The position numbers and the translations under genes were made by a program. DNA of 64,000 nucleotides from Marvania coccoides. Its lineage: Eukaryota; Chlorophyta; Trebouxiophyceae; Chlorellales; Chlorellaceae. The stretch covers positions 1,178,001-1,242,000 of the forward strand of contig OY978099.1 in the NCBI GenBank assembly GCA_963854735.1, in the 5' to 3' direction. Position 1 is the first letter of the stretch; the number at the start of each line of letters is the position of its first letter. The notes under the pieces are model-generated. The model did not search any database and was not told the DNA's origin. It worked only from the letters and a program-made list of their open reading frames with translations. Positions 1 to 10,165 of the stretch are shown one piece after another.

Positions 1-543
1 CGTCTCGGCGGCGACCTCCACCGCTGCCGGCGTAACCAGAGCAGAGCCAGGAGTGTAGTCTTTGAAGGCTGCCAGGTCATCCGCTTCCTCCACGATGATG
101 GCAACGGGCTTGCCCACGTCGATGCCGTTCGTGCCCTCTGGCACCAGGATTTTTGCCAGAAAACCTTCTTCCTGAGACTCCCAGTCGATGGTGGCTTTAT
201 CGGTCTCTACCTCGCAGTACACGTCTCCAGGCTGCACAGAGTCTCCCTCCTTCTTCTTCCACGATATGATGTTGCCCTGAGACATCGTGGGCGACAGTGC
301 AGGCATCAGCAGCTCAGTGTGCGGCGGCAAAGCGGCGGCAGCGGCAAATGACCGAAAGCTGCTGCTGCTGCTGCCCCCCAGGCGGAGGCGCTGGGTCCAG
401 AAGAATCGCGCGCCGGGGGCGGAGGAGAGGAAGACAGAGGGCGCGAGCTTGGCGGTGGCAGCTGAGGAGGCTGCCGTTGCTGGGCCGCCAACAGCGCAGA
501 GAGCGCGCAGGGCGAGGGCTGGGACCCTCCGCCGTGCAGACAT
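1..543 (-). CDS. Dihydrolipoamide acetyltransferase, E2 of mitochondrial pyruvate dehydrogenase (5' part only)
   Basis: E2 transfers acetyl groups from the lipoyl arm to CoA in the pyruvate dehydrogenase complex. The start ATG is read at 543 and the frame stays open to the window edge, so only the first 181 codons are present. Residues 1-78 are rich in Arg, Ala and Ser and almost free of acidic residues, as in a mitochondrial targeting peptide. From about residue 79 a lipoyl domain follows: it opens with LMPALSPTM and carries the lipoylated Lys in ETDKATI. The [13 protein letters not shown] opening is typical of the mitochondrial rather than the plastid enzyme (family knowledge). The Ala/Pro-rich linker begins near the edge; the peripheral-subunit binding and catalytic domains lie outside. 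The gene is divergent from the carbamoyl-phosphate synthase gene, with about 490 bases between start codons. Confidence 0.92.
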   Translation of the reverse strand, partial: MSARRRVPALALRALCAVGGPATAASSAATAKLAPSVFLSSAPGARFFWTQRLRLGGSSSSSFRSFAAAAALPPHTELLMPALSPTMSQGNIISWKKKEGDSVQPGDVYCEVETDKATIDWESQEEGFLAKILVPEGTNGIDVGKPVAIIVEEADDLAAFKDYTPGSALVTPAAVEVAAET

Positions 544-1036
544 TTAGTTAGGGTTGGGGTGTGGGGGCCGGGGTGGACGTGTCCTGGGGTGGACAGAGGC
601 CTGTGGGGGCAGCCAGGGAAATGGAGATTATGATTGATTGGTGTTCGGGTTTGGAAGCAGCATGGGGTTCTCAGCGTAGTTTTGCGTTCAATACATCGGC
701 GCGATCTTGAACAGCCCAGCGTTGGGCAGAAACCAATCGCCCAGCGCCATCCTTTGGGCTCACCTTTTATATTTTTCAACTTTGCCTCCCAAACGAGAGA
801 GCACGCTGTGGGTGCGCACGGCGATGCACAGTTAGATCAGTGATATGTTAAAAATGTGTGTAAATAGCGAAACTTTGGGTCTGCCCTTGGTGGGCTGGCA
901 ACGAGCAACTCTGGAGCGCGCGATGAAAACTTTTCGGCAGTGAGGGCTTGCTCAACCTGAATGAATTTCGCCGCCTGTTGAAAACTGTATATTTTAATTT
1001 ACCCAAACTCCTCATTTCACGGCAGCTGGGGTCACG
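544..1036. other. Intergenic region between divergent genes
   Basis: This holds the 5' flanks of the E2 gene (-) and the carbamoyl-phosphate synthase gene (+). I see no convincing ORF, RNA gene or repeat here; it presumably carries both promoters. Confidence 0.5.
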
Positions 1037-2898
1037 ATGGTGCAGCTCGCTGTGCAAATGTCCCTAGGGCAAGTGCATGTCTCAAAATCGCATGGCATGA
1101 AGCATCCTGCGGCTCGTCTGGGGCAGAGCAGCTTTGCTGGGAACGCCATGCGATCCATTCCCGCTCGGGCGCTGAAATCTACCCCCGCTCGCGTGTTGGG
1201 TCCCATCATAAATTCGGTTCGCCACGACGCTCCCTGGGCCTCCAAGCCGCCCGCAAGGTAGGCCCACAAAACTCGTAAAATTTGCAAACTGCGCTGTGAA
1301 CATCGCACCAGGTCGCTCCGCTGTGAGAGAGGCCCTCAACAATCTCACGACTCACGCCCTCGCCGCTGGCTGCCCCCCTCCCCTGCAGGCTTGTACTGGA
1401 GGACGGCACCGTGTGGCACGGCACCGCGTTCGGCCACACTGGCACAGAAGGTGCGCAACTGCCTCTCCCACTTGTCTCACCCACTCACAGTCGTCAATTT
1501 AAACATTATTTTTTTTATTATTGAAACTCGTGTGCAGTGGGCGAGTGCGTGTTCAACACCTCGCTGACCGGCTACCAGGAGATTCTTACCGACCCATCCT
1601 ACAAGGGCCAGTTCGTGGTGTTCACCTACCCCCACATTGGCAACGTCGGGATTAACCTCGAGGACATGGAGTCAACGCAGTGCCATCTGGGGGGAGTAAT
1701 CGTGAGGGACCTCTCCCTCAAGGTGTCCAACTACCGCTCCGCCATGACCCTGGACGCCTATCTCAAGCAGCAGAAGGTGGGAGCGACACTAGTTTAGGGT
1801 TTAAGAGCTTTTGTTGCGTGTCGGTTTGTTGGTGATTGGGTGTCTTTCACTCCTCACCCTTATTTTCCCTCTGAATCAACCATTCGGCAATGCATTATAT
1901 TGTTCCGGGTGTGGCATCAATTTGTTTCGCCTTACATTCCATTAACAACCTTTAATAAAAAAACTGTTAATAGGTTCTGGGCATTGCCGACGTTGACACC
2001 CGCGCCATCACCCGCCGCCTGCGCCTTACCGGCTGCCTCAACGGCGTCATCTGCACGAACGGCGCCATCGCCGACGACGACCTCGTGCAGATGACGAAGT
2101 CGTGGACCATCGTTGGAAAGGATCTCATCAAGGAGGTCACCTGCACGGCGCCCTACGAGTGGAAGGACACCACGGACGAGGAGTGGGAGTTTGCGCCCGA
2201 TGCGCTGGCTGCCTGCGGCGGCAAGCCCTTCTTCGTGGTGGCTTATGATTTCGGCATCAAGCACAACATTTTGCGGCGACTGGCGTCTTTCGGCTGCAAA
2301 ATCACCGTCGTGCCCGCTGACTACCCCGCCGAGAAGGTTCTGGCAATGAACCCCGACGGCGTGTTCTTCTCCAACGGCCCGGGAGACCCGTCTGCCGTGC
2401 CCTACGCTGTGGAGAACGCCAAGCAGATCATCGGCAAGAAGCCGGTGTTTGGCATTTGCATGGGGCACCAGGTGCTGGGCCAGGCGCTGGGCGCGGCCAC
2501 TTTCAAGCTCAAGTTTGGGCACCACGGCGGCAACCACCCCATCCGATTCAACCCCACTGGGCGCATTGAGATCTCGGCTCAGAACCACAACTTTGCCGTC
2601 GACGCCGACTCGCTGCCCTCGGACGTGGAAGTCAGCCACATCAATCTCAACGACGGAACCTGTGCCGGCCTCCTGGTGAGTTTGAGCATCTTTTCCTGCG
2701 TTTCCTGACTTGGGTGTCGGCCTCAAAAGATGAGGATAAATCCTGACATTCCCCTCCCCCTCTCTGTAGGCGCCCTCCAAGAAGTTGATGACAATTCAGT
2801 ACCACCCCGAGGCCTCGCCTGGCCCCCACGACGCTGACGTCTGCTTCGAGCAGTACGTTCAGATGATGGCAGCGGAGCGGAAACTAGTGGCAGCTTAA
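1037..2898 (+). CDS. carA: Carbamoyl-phosphate synthase small (glutaminase) chain
   Basis: This subunit hydrolyses glutamine and channels ammonia to the large subunit for carbamoyl phosphate, which feeds arginine and pyrimidine synthesis; in plants it acts in the plastid. Exons are 1037-1257, 1389-1450, 1538-1776, 1974-2675 and 2770-2898, all with GT-AG borders, giving about 450 residues. The first 73 residues (Ser, Arg, Ala and Lys rich) look like a transit peptide. The CPSase small-chain domain follows with [15 protein letters not shown] and [17 protein letters not shown]. The class I amidotransferase domain has the nucleophile Cys in GICMGHQ near residue 336, the NHNF motif, and the His and Glu of the triad in YHPE near residue 420. 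Length fits the family. The ATG at 1037 is the only one giving a complete transit peptide in frame. Confidence 0.95.
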
Positions 2899-3449
2899 TA
2901 AAGAAAGAGAGAATATGGTAATAGGTGGGGTAATGTGTCGTCATTCTTTGTGCCGTGAAAGAGAATGATACTTGTGACGACGTCTTCTGTGCTGCTTTGT
3001 GTGTTTCCTCTTTTTTATTTGTTTTTGCTTTTTTGTTTTGTGTGCGGGTTCTCATTATTTTAGGCAGCGGAAAATGTCAACGTCCCGGCATTCTATGATT
3101 TAAAAATCAACTGGGTAAAAGAAAAAATGACGAGCGTATTTGGAGTTGGGATGCAGCAGCATCGTAAGCAACGAGAGCCTCCTTCTCAGCGGAGCTCAGT
3201 CCACCGCTGGCTCGGATGCGTGGCGTATGTGCTCATCCCTGCTTGAGGCTGGGGCGCCGCCATAGTATAATCTGATGAACGCAGCATGCTGAGCATGGCA
3301 AGCCCACATCAAGAAAGGAACCCATTCAGAAACTTCTTAGCTCGTTTACATCATCCATCCGTCAAAATTATACACCATTTGCTGTGAAACAGCCCCAAAC
3401 CCCAACCCGCTTAAAGGATTTAATTTGCCGAGTCGCAAGTCGCATCTCG
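2899..3449. other. Intergenic region
   Basis: This is the 3' flank of the carbamoyl-phosphate synthase gene and the promoter side of ascorbate peroxidase. It is AT-rich, with AATAAAG directly after the stop codon. I see no gene in it. Confidence 0.5.
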
Positions 3450-4662
3450 ATGAAGTGCTGTTTCCGAGCCCCCAACAACTCCCACCGTGCCGTTTCTGTT
3501 CGGGCTCAAGCTGTCAGCATGGATCATGGAAATGTTGCTCGCACCAAGCTGAATGCGCTATTCGATGCCACCAGGTCCAACCCAAGTGAGATCGATGCAG
3601 CCAAGATTAGTCGTTTGAACCGAATGCGATACCCAATTGATAACGTGAACATCGCCTCTCCCCTGCCGAATTCAACGCGAGCTGCGATGACCAACCCTCC
3701 CCTCCCTGTCATCGTCCTCCTTTTCTACTGCAGTCATGATCCGGCTGGCGTGGCACGACAGCGGCTCCTACTCCGCAGACGCCGCCGACCAGCCCTGGCC
3801 CAAGCCCGGCGGCGCCACCGCCTCCATCCGATACAAGCCTGAGTTGGGCTACGGCGCTAACAAGGGCCTTGACGTCGCCCTCAACCTCCTCAAGCCCATC
3901 AAGGAGGAGCTCCACGACATGTCGTGGGCTGACCTCATCCAGCTGGCGTCTGCCGTGGCCATCGAGCACGCGGGTGAGTATCTCCCCCCCCCCCCCCCAC
4001 CCCCCCACACACCCACAAAATCACCCTCCCCAAAATTGAATTACTATGCACATTTCCCTTTCCCATTCGAGTACAAAATAATCGGTTTGTTGTATTTCAT
4101 TTCATACATTTTTCTTTCTTTATTTCTTTTTCAACGCCCAGGTGGCCCCCACATCCCGCTCAAGCTGGGCCGCCTCGACGCCTCCGGCCCCGATGACTGC
4201 ACCCCCGACGGCCGTCTCCCCGCCGCCGCCCCGCCCTTCCCCGACCGCGCCGCCAACCCCGCCGCCCACCTGCGCGCCGTCTTCCACCGCATGGGCCTGA
4301 GCGACAAGGACATCGTGGCCCTCAGCGGCGCCCACACTGTGGGCCGTTCCCGCCCAGACCGCTCTGGCCACGGCAAGGCGTCCACCAAGTACACTGAGAA
4401 GTCCGGCGGAGGGCAGTCCTGGACCGTGGAGTGGCTGAAGTTCGACAACTCGTACTTCACGGACATCAAGGAGCAGCGTGACGCTGACCTGCTGGTGCTG
4501 CCCACTGACGCTGCGATTTTCGAGGACGAGGGGTTCAAGCCCTACGCCGAGAAGTACGCGGTGGACCAGGATGCCTTCTTCAACGACTACGTGGAGTCGC
4601 ACCTGAAGCTTTCGGAGCTGGGGGTGAAGTGGGCTGGCGGCAAGCCCGTGGAGGAGGCTTGA
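3450..4662 (+). CDS. Chloroplast (stromal type) L-ascorbate peroxidase
   Basis: This haem peroxidase removes hydrogen peroxide using ascorbate in the plastid. Exons are 3450-3585, 3734-3973 and 4142-4662, giving 298 residues. Splicing at 3585/3734 makes the expected [15 protein letters not shown]. The distal site Arg, Trp and His sit in RLAWH (about residues 49-53), and the proximal haem His is in LSGAHTVGR (about residue 190). The stretch [17 protein letters not shown] is the form seen in chloroplast rather than cytosolic enzymes. The first 24 residues, [20 protein letters not shown], resemble a short transit peptide. The protein ends shortly after the catalytic domain with no membrane anchor, so the stromal type is more likely than the thylakoid-bound one. 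Intron 2 starts just before a poly-C tract. Confidence 0.94.
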
Positions 4663-4887
4663 ATATAAGCTGGCACTAGCGAGGCGGAGATTTTTTCTTT
4701 TTGAATGCTGGGTGAGTGTGCAGACCCAATATAATAACTCGGTCATTCAGAAAATGCATATTTATGTTACGATTATTACTATTCTTGCATCATATTTTCG
4801 GGCCTGTTTTTTTTTCCCCCACCTCGGCCATGCTTCCCTCTTCGAATAATGCTATTATCGAGCTTAATGTAAATAAATGCCATTTTG

Positions 4888-5964
4888 ATGGTCAGTCGAG
4901 ACGATGACGGCGATTTAATGGTGGCGCGGCGCCCTTGCACCTCAAAAAAAACAACTAATCATCAATTTGAGGATGCAACTATTCCTAGCGTAGATGATGC
5001 CGTTCTCTCGGAAATGCACCTGGAAACACGGCATCAAGAACCAGGATCCAGCTGCCACACGACATACGCCCTTGAAGGCTATGGATCCTTGACCCTCGCC
5101 CATGCATTGGCCACGCCTCTAGACACCGTTGGCCTTCAAGTCTGGCGAGGAGCCGCCCTGCTGACCGACTACCTGCTTCACCTCGGCATCGAGGTACTCA
5201 AAGACGCCACAATTCTGGAGCTGGGCACTGGCGTTGGGCTGTGCAGCGTTGCCGCTGCCGCAGCTGGCGGTGCCGCTTGTGTCTACGCCACGGACGCCCA
5301 CGCCGCCGTTTTGAACAACTGCCGCGTGAATGTGGCAGCCAACGGCCTTGCAGAGCGCGTGAAGGTACGGCAGCTGGATTGGATGGCCCTGCCGAAGTGG
5401 CTCCTACCTGGAGAAGCGGCAGAGGACGAAAGCGCCGTGGATGGCAGCGAGCTGAATGCAGCAGCGGCGGAATTTGGGTGGACACCAGAAGATGTGGATG
5501 CAATCAAACAGCGAGTGGACTTCTTGCTGGCCGCTGACGTTATCTACGATGACACTCTCACCGAAGCCTTCATGGAGACGGTGCTGCAGCTGCTCACGCT
5601 GCTGCAGCTCGAGGCGGAGAGGGCGGCGGCGCGGAGCTGCGGATGCAGTAGTTTGAGACGAGCGCCGCAGTTGTTGGTGGCGCTGGAGAAGCGAGAGTGT
5701 TTTACTCTGAGGGATCGTGACGTCACTGCGCCTGCCTACGATTATTGGCGGACGCTGTTTACAACGGATGATGTTGATGAACATCCCATTGCAGCAGAGG
5801 TGTCTGCTGAAGGAGTCGCGTCTGTTTTGGCTGGAAACTGGGCGCTGGTTGGGCGGCAGCTGGACGTTTTGGCGGTGCCGCAGCGAGGGCTGAACTATGC
5901 TAGAGGAGGGCAGCTGGAGCTGTGGGAGCTGCGCATCTGCCGCCGCCGTGATACGCAAGGGTGA
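4888..5964 (+). CDS. METTL22-like protein methyltransferase
   Basis: This is a single-exon gene of 358 codons encoding a seven-beta-strand, SAM-dependent methyltransferase of the MTF16 group that modifies protein lysines. The AdoMet-binding motif I is ILELGTGVGLCSVAA (about residues 108-122), preceded by VWRGAALLTDYLL, and the acidic post-motif is LLAADVIYDD (about residue 215), where METTL22 proteins have a very similar string. The N-terminal 60 residues look disordered. Methyltransferase membership is clear from the motifs. Assignment to METTL22 rather than another METTL21-type enzyme is by overall resemblance and less sure. The ATG at 4888 is the first in frame. Confidence 0.75.
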   Translation: MVSRDDDGDLMVARRPCTSKKTTNHQFEDATIPSVDDAVLSEMHLETRHQEPGSSCHTTYALEGYGSLTLAHALATPLDTVGLQVWRGAALLTDYLLHLGIEVLKDATILELGTGVGLCSVAAAAAGGAACVYATDAHAAVLNNCRVNVAANGLAERVKVRQLDWMALPKWLLPGEAAEDESAVDGSELNAAAAEFGWTPEDVDAIKQRVDFLLAADVIYDDTLTEAFMETVLQLLTLLQLEAERAAARSCGCSSLRRAPQLLVALEKRECFTLRDRDVTAPAYDYWRTLFTTDDVDEHPIAAEVSAEGVASVLAGNWALVGRQLDVLAVPQRGLNYARGGQLELWELRICRRRDTQG

Positions 5965-6448
5965 CATCACGCTCCTGGGCCATTAAGGAATAGTTTGTTT
6001 AATATTTCCGTGAGCTGCTGATATATATGAACTTGGGAACACACGAATAAACACCGCCTGCGACGTGAACAAACAAAATTCTAAACCTTTGAGTAGAAAC
6101 GTGCAACTACTATAGGGCGTCCTCCCCCTGGTGTCTCTTTAATTTTTATTTTTGTTGAAAAATAAGATTGAGACTTAATATCCTCGGTGCTTGGTAGGCA
6201 TATGAAAAATTCTAGCAACTTCAGAGGTCTTGCGCAACCATCATGGATTAACCCTGCTGCGGGGTGGTATGTGGTGTGCATGATCGACTCAGTAGCAAAT
6301 CTTCTTCATATGCCAGTCCTGTGTCTGTTATCAACAGCAACAGCTCCACCAACATTTGACCTCCGCAAAGCATACGCTGCGGAGAGTCGTTGAAAAATTG
6401 TAAAAGTCGCTCTTTGACGCTCTCCGGCGCATTTAAATAAGAAGAACA
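5965..6448. other. Intergenic region containing one copy of a dispersed short repeat
   Basis: This is the 3' flank of the methyltransferase gene and the 5' flank of the coiled-coil gene. It carries the repeat described at 6169-6209. I see no coding gene. Confidence 0.5.
6169..6209 (+). repeat. Dispersed 41-bp repeat, copy 1
   Basis: By eye, 39 of 41 positions match 47169-47209 in the same orientation. The shared core includes ATATCCTCGGTGCTTGG followed, after two differing bases, by GGCATATGAAAAA. Both copies lie 3' of plus-strand genes. No known RNA family was recognised. Confidence 0.7.
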
Positions 6449-7627
6449 ATGAATGCATCCACTCCAACGAGCGGCGCGATGACGCCGGACGCTGCACGGC
6501 TCGGTCGTTTGGATCGATTATTGGACACGCTGGGAGAGCACCAGCTGACAATAAAATCGCACGTGCGTCATAAAACAGGCGTATTGCATGGTTATCTCTG
6601 GCTTATCGCGCCGTTTGGATTGCTCTGCAGGGGGTTTCGGTGACCGACATTTCAAATCGTTTGAAAACAGTGGAAGCTCGCGTCCCTGACCTGGATGGCG
6701 TGCTCACCCTCAAGGTAATGATAAAATACTGCGCGATTTACGCTGCACTCCCCGCCACTGACTCTATTTTTCGCCGTAAAAAACTTCCTACCTGTACTTC
6801 AGGAGATGGACATCCCGGCGCAGCTGGCTGCCCTGCAGGGGGCCATGGACCGCATGCAGCGGCAGGCCGCGGCACGCACCCGCGAGCAGGACGACGCGCG
6901 CGTGCAGCAGGAGCTGCGGCTGCAGGCGCTGGAGCAGCGGCAGGCGGCCACCGAGGCGGCCCTCCGCTCGCTAGAGGATCGCATCGAAGAGGCCCTGTGC
7001 CAGCAGGCCGGCGAGGCCGAGGAGTTGCGGCAGACGATGCGGGGGATGATGTCTCAGGTGGTGGGCCGCATCGCCGACCAGTTTGACGCCTTGCAGTCGA
7101 CATTGGACGAAGTGATGGCGGCGAGAGGTCAGGACCGAGAAGACCAGGAATCGCGGGCAGCAGCGCAGCGCGCGGAGGTCGCGACGCTGCGCGGCGAGGT
7201 CGCCGAGGCGCTGCAGGCGCAGCGTGACGGCGCGGCCGCCGCTACGGCGCAGGTGGCGGAGCGGGCGGCGGCGACCGAAGGAGTGGTGCTGGGGCACGCC
7301 TCCAGGCTCGCAGCGGTGGAGGAGGCGGTCATAGGGGCGGAGGAGCGGCAGGCGCAGGCCTCCGCGTCGCTGCAAGAGGCGGTGACGGCCTGGCAGGGCG
7401 AGGTGGAGACAAAGTTAGGCGAGGCTGCTGCGGCGTTTGAGCAGTACAAAGCGTACGTGGGGCGCCTGCGGCGGGAGGTGCGGGAGCTGCATGAAGAGAG
7501 CGCTGCGACGCATGCTGCGCTGGTGGAGGCGCTGGCGCGGGAGCTGGGTGGGGTGGGCGAGGGCATGGCACTGCTGCAGCGGGACGCTGCCATGCTGCTG
7601 AATGAGTGTGCCACCGCCCAGGGGTGA
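6449..7627 (+). CDS. Coiled-coil protein of unknown function
   Basis: Exons are 6449-6562, 6631-6714 and 6803-7627, all phase 0 with GT-AG borders, giving 340 residues. After a short Ser/Thr/Pro N-terminus the protein is almost entirely predicted helix rich in Ala, Glu, Gln and Arg with heptad-like spacing. Examples are LQALEQRQAATEAALRSLED and later segments to residue 335. No catalytic motif, membrane segment or signal peptide is visible. It could be a cytoskeletal, flagellar or centriolar structural protein, but nothing in the sequence decides that. The strong Ala/Arg/Glu bias limits homology inference. Confidence 0.75.
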
Positions 7628-8623
7628 TAGAAGCGGAAAGTGGAGAGGAGGAGATATTATTAGACGCAGACCTGACATGACTGACTGAATGGCCCTCGTA
7701 ATGGGCCAAAATTTACAGAACGTGCGCATGCAACGCAACGCATTTCTTGTTAGTTCTTAGAGCTCCCTCTTTGAGTGGCCTAATACCATGCTGCTGCTTT
7801 ATATTATGATGCTTGCTGCGTGTCCGTTCTCTCTCGAATGGCGATTGGATTTTCTTTACACAGAGAGGGAAGGATTCCTCGTTAAAAAAAATATGTTGGC
7901 TAAACTCCAAGGGTAATGTTTTATAAAATCGATGATTATCAATCCATGGCGAGGACTGCACAAATGAAGCTAAAAGTGATTTGGTGCCGTCCAAGGAGGC
8001 ACCACTCAGAAGATCAGCAGCAGGAGGGAACAGCACAGAGCCGTCCGAAGAGTTCAATGTGTGTTGTTGGGGAAGGAGAGAGGAACAAGGGTACGAAAGA
8101 AATTATGAGAATGGCTCGTGTTGTGTGGGGGTGGGGCGGCAATGTACGTTGTTTCTTTGGTACTGCAATTCTAGGTGAGAGGCAGGGGAGTATGGGCAAA
8201 TCGTTATCATAGTAGTAGTATCAATGAGGTGGAATAAGGTACAGCCTAAGTCCCAACGTCCCCGGACTCCCTTAAAACCAGGGCACAAACAAATACCCAA
8301 TCAAGTATTAACATAGTGCTGCAGCAATAAAAGCTAGAAATAGCGACAATTTGCCAGCGACAATTTGCCAAGAGGCGGTGGGAAAGAAGCAAACAGCAAA
8401 AAAAGGGAAACAAAAGCATAGAAACAACAAAAAGGTGCCACCTTTACGTTCTACTGAACCGACGCTCCAGCTGCAGCGGAGCTGGTTAACAGCAAATAAT
8501 TTATTTATTTATTTTAAACAAGACGATCAGTAGCGAGAAGTACTAAATATTTCACCGAGGGGGTCGATGCGTCAGGCGGTGTGGAGCGTTTCAAACTCCA
8601 CTGCTGCCAGAGCACGATGCCGT
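7628..8623. other. Intergenic region between convergent genes
   Basis: About 1 kb of 3' flanks of the coiled-coil gene (+) and the proline-rich protein gene (-). A 14-base unit, AGCGACAATTTGCC, occurs twice in tandem near 8342-8370. Several short ORFs occur but none has coding-like composition. Confidence 0.45.
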
Positions 8624-10165
8624 TTATCGGACTTCCTTCTTGGCCTCGCCCTTTTGGACATTGTCCACCTTGACCCTGCCGTCGTACTTCTGTTTGTGGT
8701 CGGGCCTGTAGGGCGGGTACGTCTTCTTCGTGGGCGGGGGAGGCCTCTTGCGGGGCGGCGGCGGGGTGGGGGGCGGAGGTGTAGGCGGAGGGGGAGTGGG
8801 CGGAGGGGGAGTGGGCGGAGGGGGAGTGGGCGGCGGCGGCGTGGGAGGAGGCGGGGACTTGTACTTGTACACGGGCGGCGGCGGCTTTTTGATGGGCGGC
8901 CGCATTTTGGGCGGCGGCGGCGAAGCCTTGTAAACGGGCGGCGGCGGGGACGCCTTGGGCGGCGCGCGAGGCCTGTACCTCTTGGGCGGGGGGGCTGCCA
9001 CAACCGCAGGGGGCGGGGGGGAGGGCGCCTTGGGCGGCGGCTTCTTCCTGTACTTCCTGGGGGGGGGGGGGGGGAGACTCGTAGACCACCGGGGGAGGCG
9101 GGGCAGAGTTGTAGGGCTTGGGAGGCGGCTTCTTCCTGTACTTCCTGGGTGGGGGAGGGGGAGACTCGTAGACCACCGGGGGAGGCGGGGCAGAGTTGTA
9201 GGGCTTGGGAGGCGGCTTCTTCCTGTACTTCCTGGGCGGAGGAGGAGAGGCATCGGGGGGCGGGGCAGTGTAGTAGGGCTTGGGAGGCGGCTTCTTCCTG
9301 TACTTCCTGGGCGGGGGTGGAGGAGATTCGTAGACCACAGGCGGCGGCGGCGGAGGCGACTTCCTGTATCGCCTGGGAGGCGGGGGAGAGGTCTTCACGT
9401 ACTCCGGCGGCGGTGGAGAGTAATCATAATCATACTCCTGGGGAGGAGGAGGAGGGGCCTTCCTGTACCGCTTGGGGGGAGGGGGGGAGGGCTCCTCGTG
9501 CGGAGGAGGCGGGCGCGGCTTGCGGTAGCGAGGCGGAGCAAGGAGCGGGGGCGGCGGCGATTTGGGCGGCGGCGGCGACTTGTACAAAGGCGGCGGGGGC
9601 GCTTTGGGCGGCGGCGGCGATTTGTACACGTATTTGGGGGGCGGAGGCGACCGGTACCGCGGCTTCCGAGGCGGCGGCGGCGGCGGCATTTTGTATTTTG
9701 GCTTTGGCGGTGGGGCGTACATTTGGTAGTACGGATCCTTGCCTGTGGAGAAAAGGGGGGCGCTCAGCGAATAAATCAGAACTTGATGCACTGAATACAG
9801 ATATATGCGGCAGCGCCAACTCTTCGGGCGGAAGAGAGAAGGGGCCCAGCTCACCGTAGTCCTTGTCTTGATCCTTAGGATCATAGTTGGGATTTTTGTA
9901 GGGATCCTTGTAGGGATCCTGATAGGGATCCTGGTACGTGTTCTGATATGAAGTTTGGTAGGGATCGTACTGCGGCGTTGCTGGGCTCATGTAGTTATTG
10001 CTCCACGGATTGTAATAGAGGTCCGCAAAAACTGCAAACCGGGGGGGAGCGGTCAGCGCCAGCGCATTGATAAGCACCATCAAACTCATAGTAACGCCTT
10101 TGCTCACCTCCTTTCGCCAGCAGCAGCGTAAGCAGCAGCGGGAGAGGCAGCATCTTTGCAGACAT
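8624..10165 (-). CDS. Secreted proline-rich (extensin/pherophorin-like) cell-wall protein, with one frame break
   Basis: Exons in transcript order are 10165-10108, 10031-9855 and 9742-8624. The N-terminus MSAKMLPLPLLLTLLLAKG is a signal peptide. A Tyr/Asp/Pro region follows, with repeats of the YQDPYQDPYKDPYK kind. The rest is dominated by SPPPP and KYRKKPPPKPY repeats, including three near-identical repeats at about 9070-9300 and a TPPPP tandem at 8770-8850. It ends in a Lys-rich tail. Such proteins are Pro-hydroxylated, glycosylated and deposited in algal and plant walls (family knowledge). The frame changes at a run of 16 G on the plus strand (9059-9074). Only by shifting there do the flanking repeats and the tail read through, so this is most likely a homopolymer length error or polymorphism. 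A true frameshift would truncate the protein. Confidence 0.8.

Noticed and set aside
1932..2780. 282-codon minus-strand ORF opposite the carbamoyl-phosphate synthase gene
   Set aside because: It is the complement of clear glutaminase coding exons; no motif is present and the opposite strand has full family conservation.
6169..6209. U6 snRNA 5' end
   Set aside because: GTGCTTGG...GGCATATGAAAA faintly recalls the U6 5' end, but the invariant central part of U6 does not follow in either copy.
8567..9859. 430-codon plus-strand ORF rich in Gly, Arg and Ala
   Set aside because: It is the antisense shadow of the proline repeats: CCN codons read as GGN on the other strand. The minus-strand product has a signal peptide, proper splice sites and coherent repeats.
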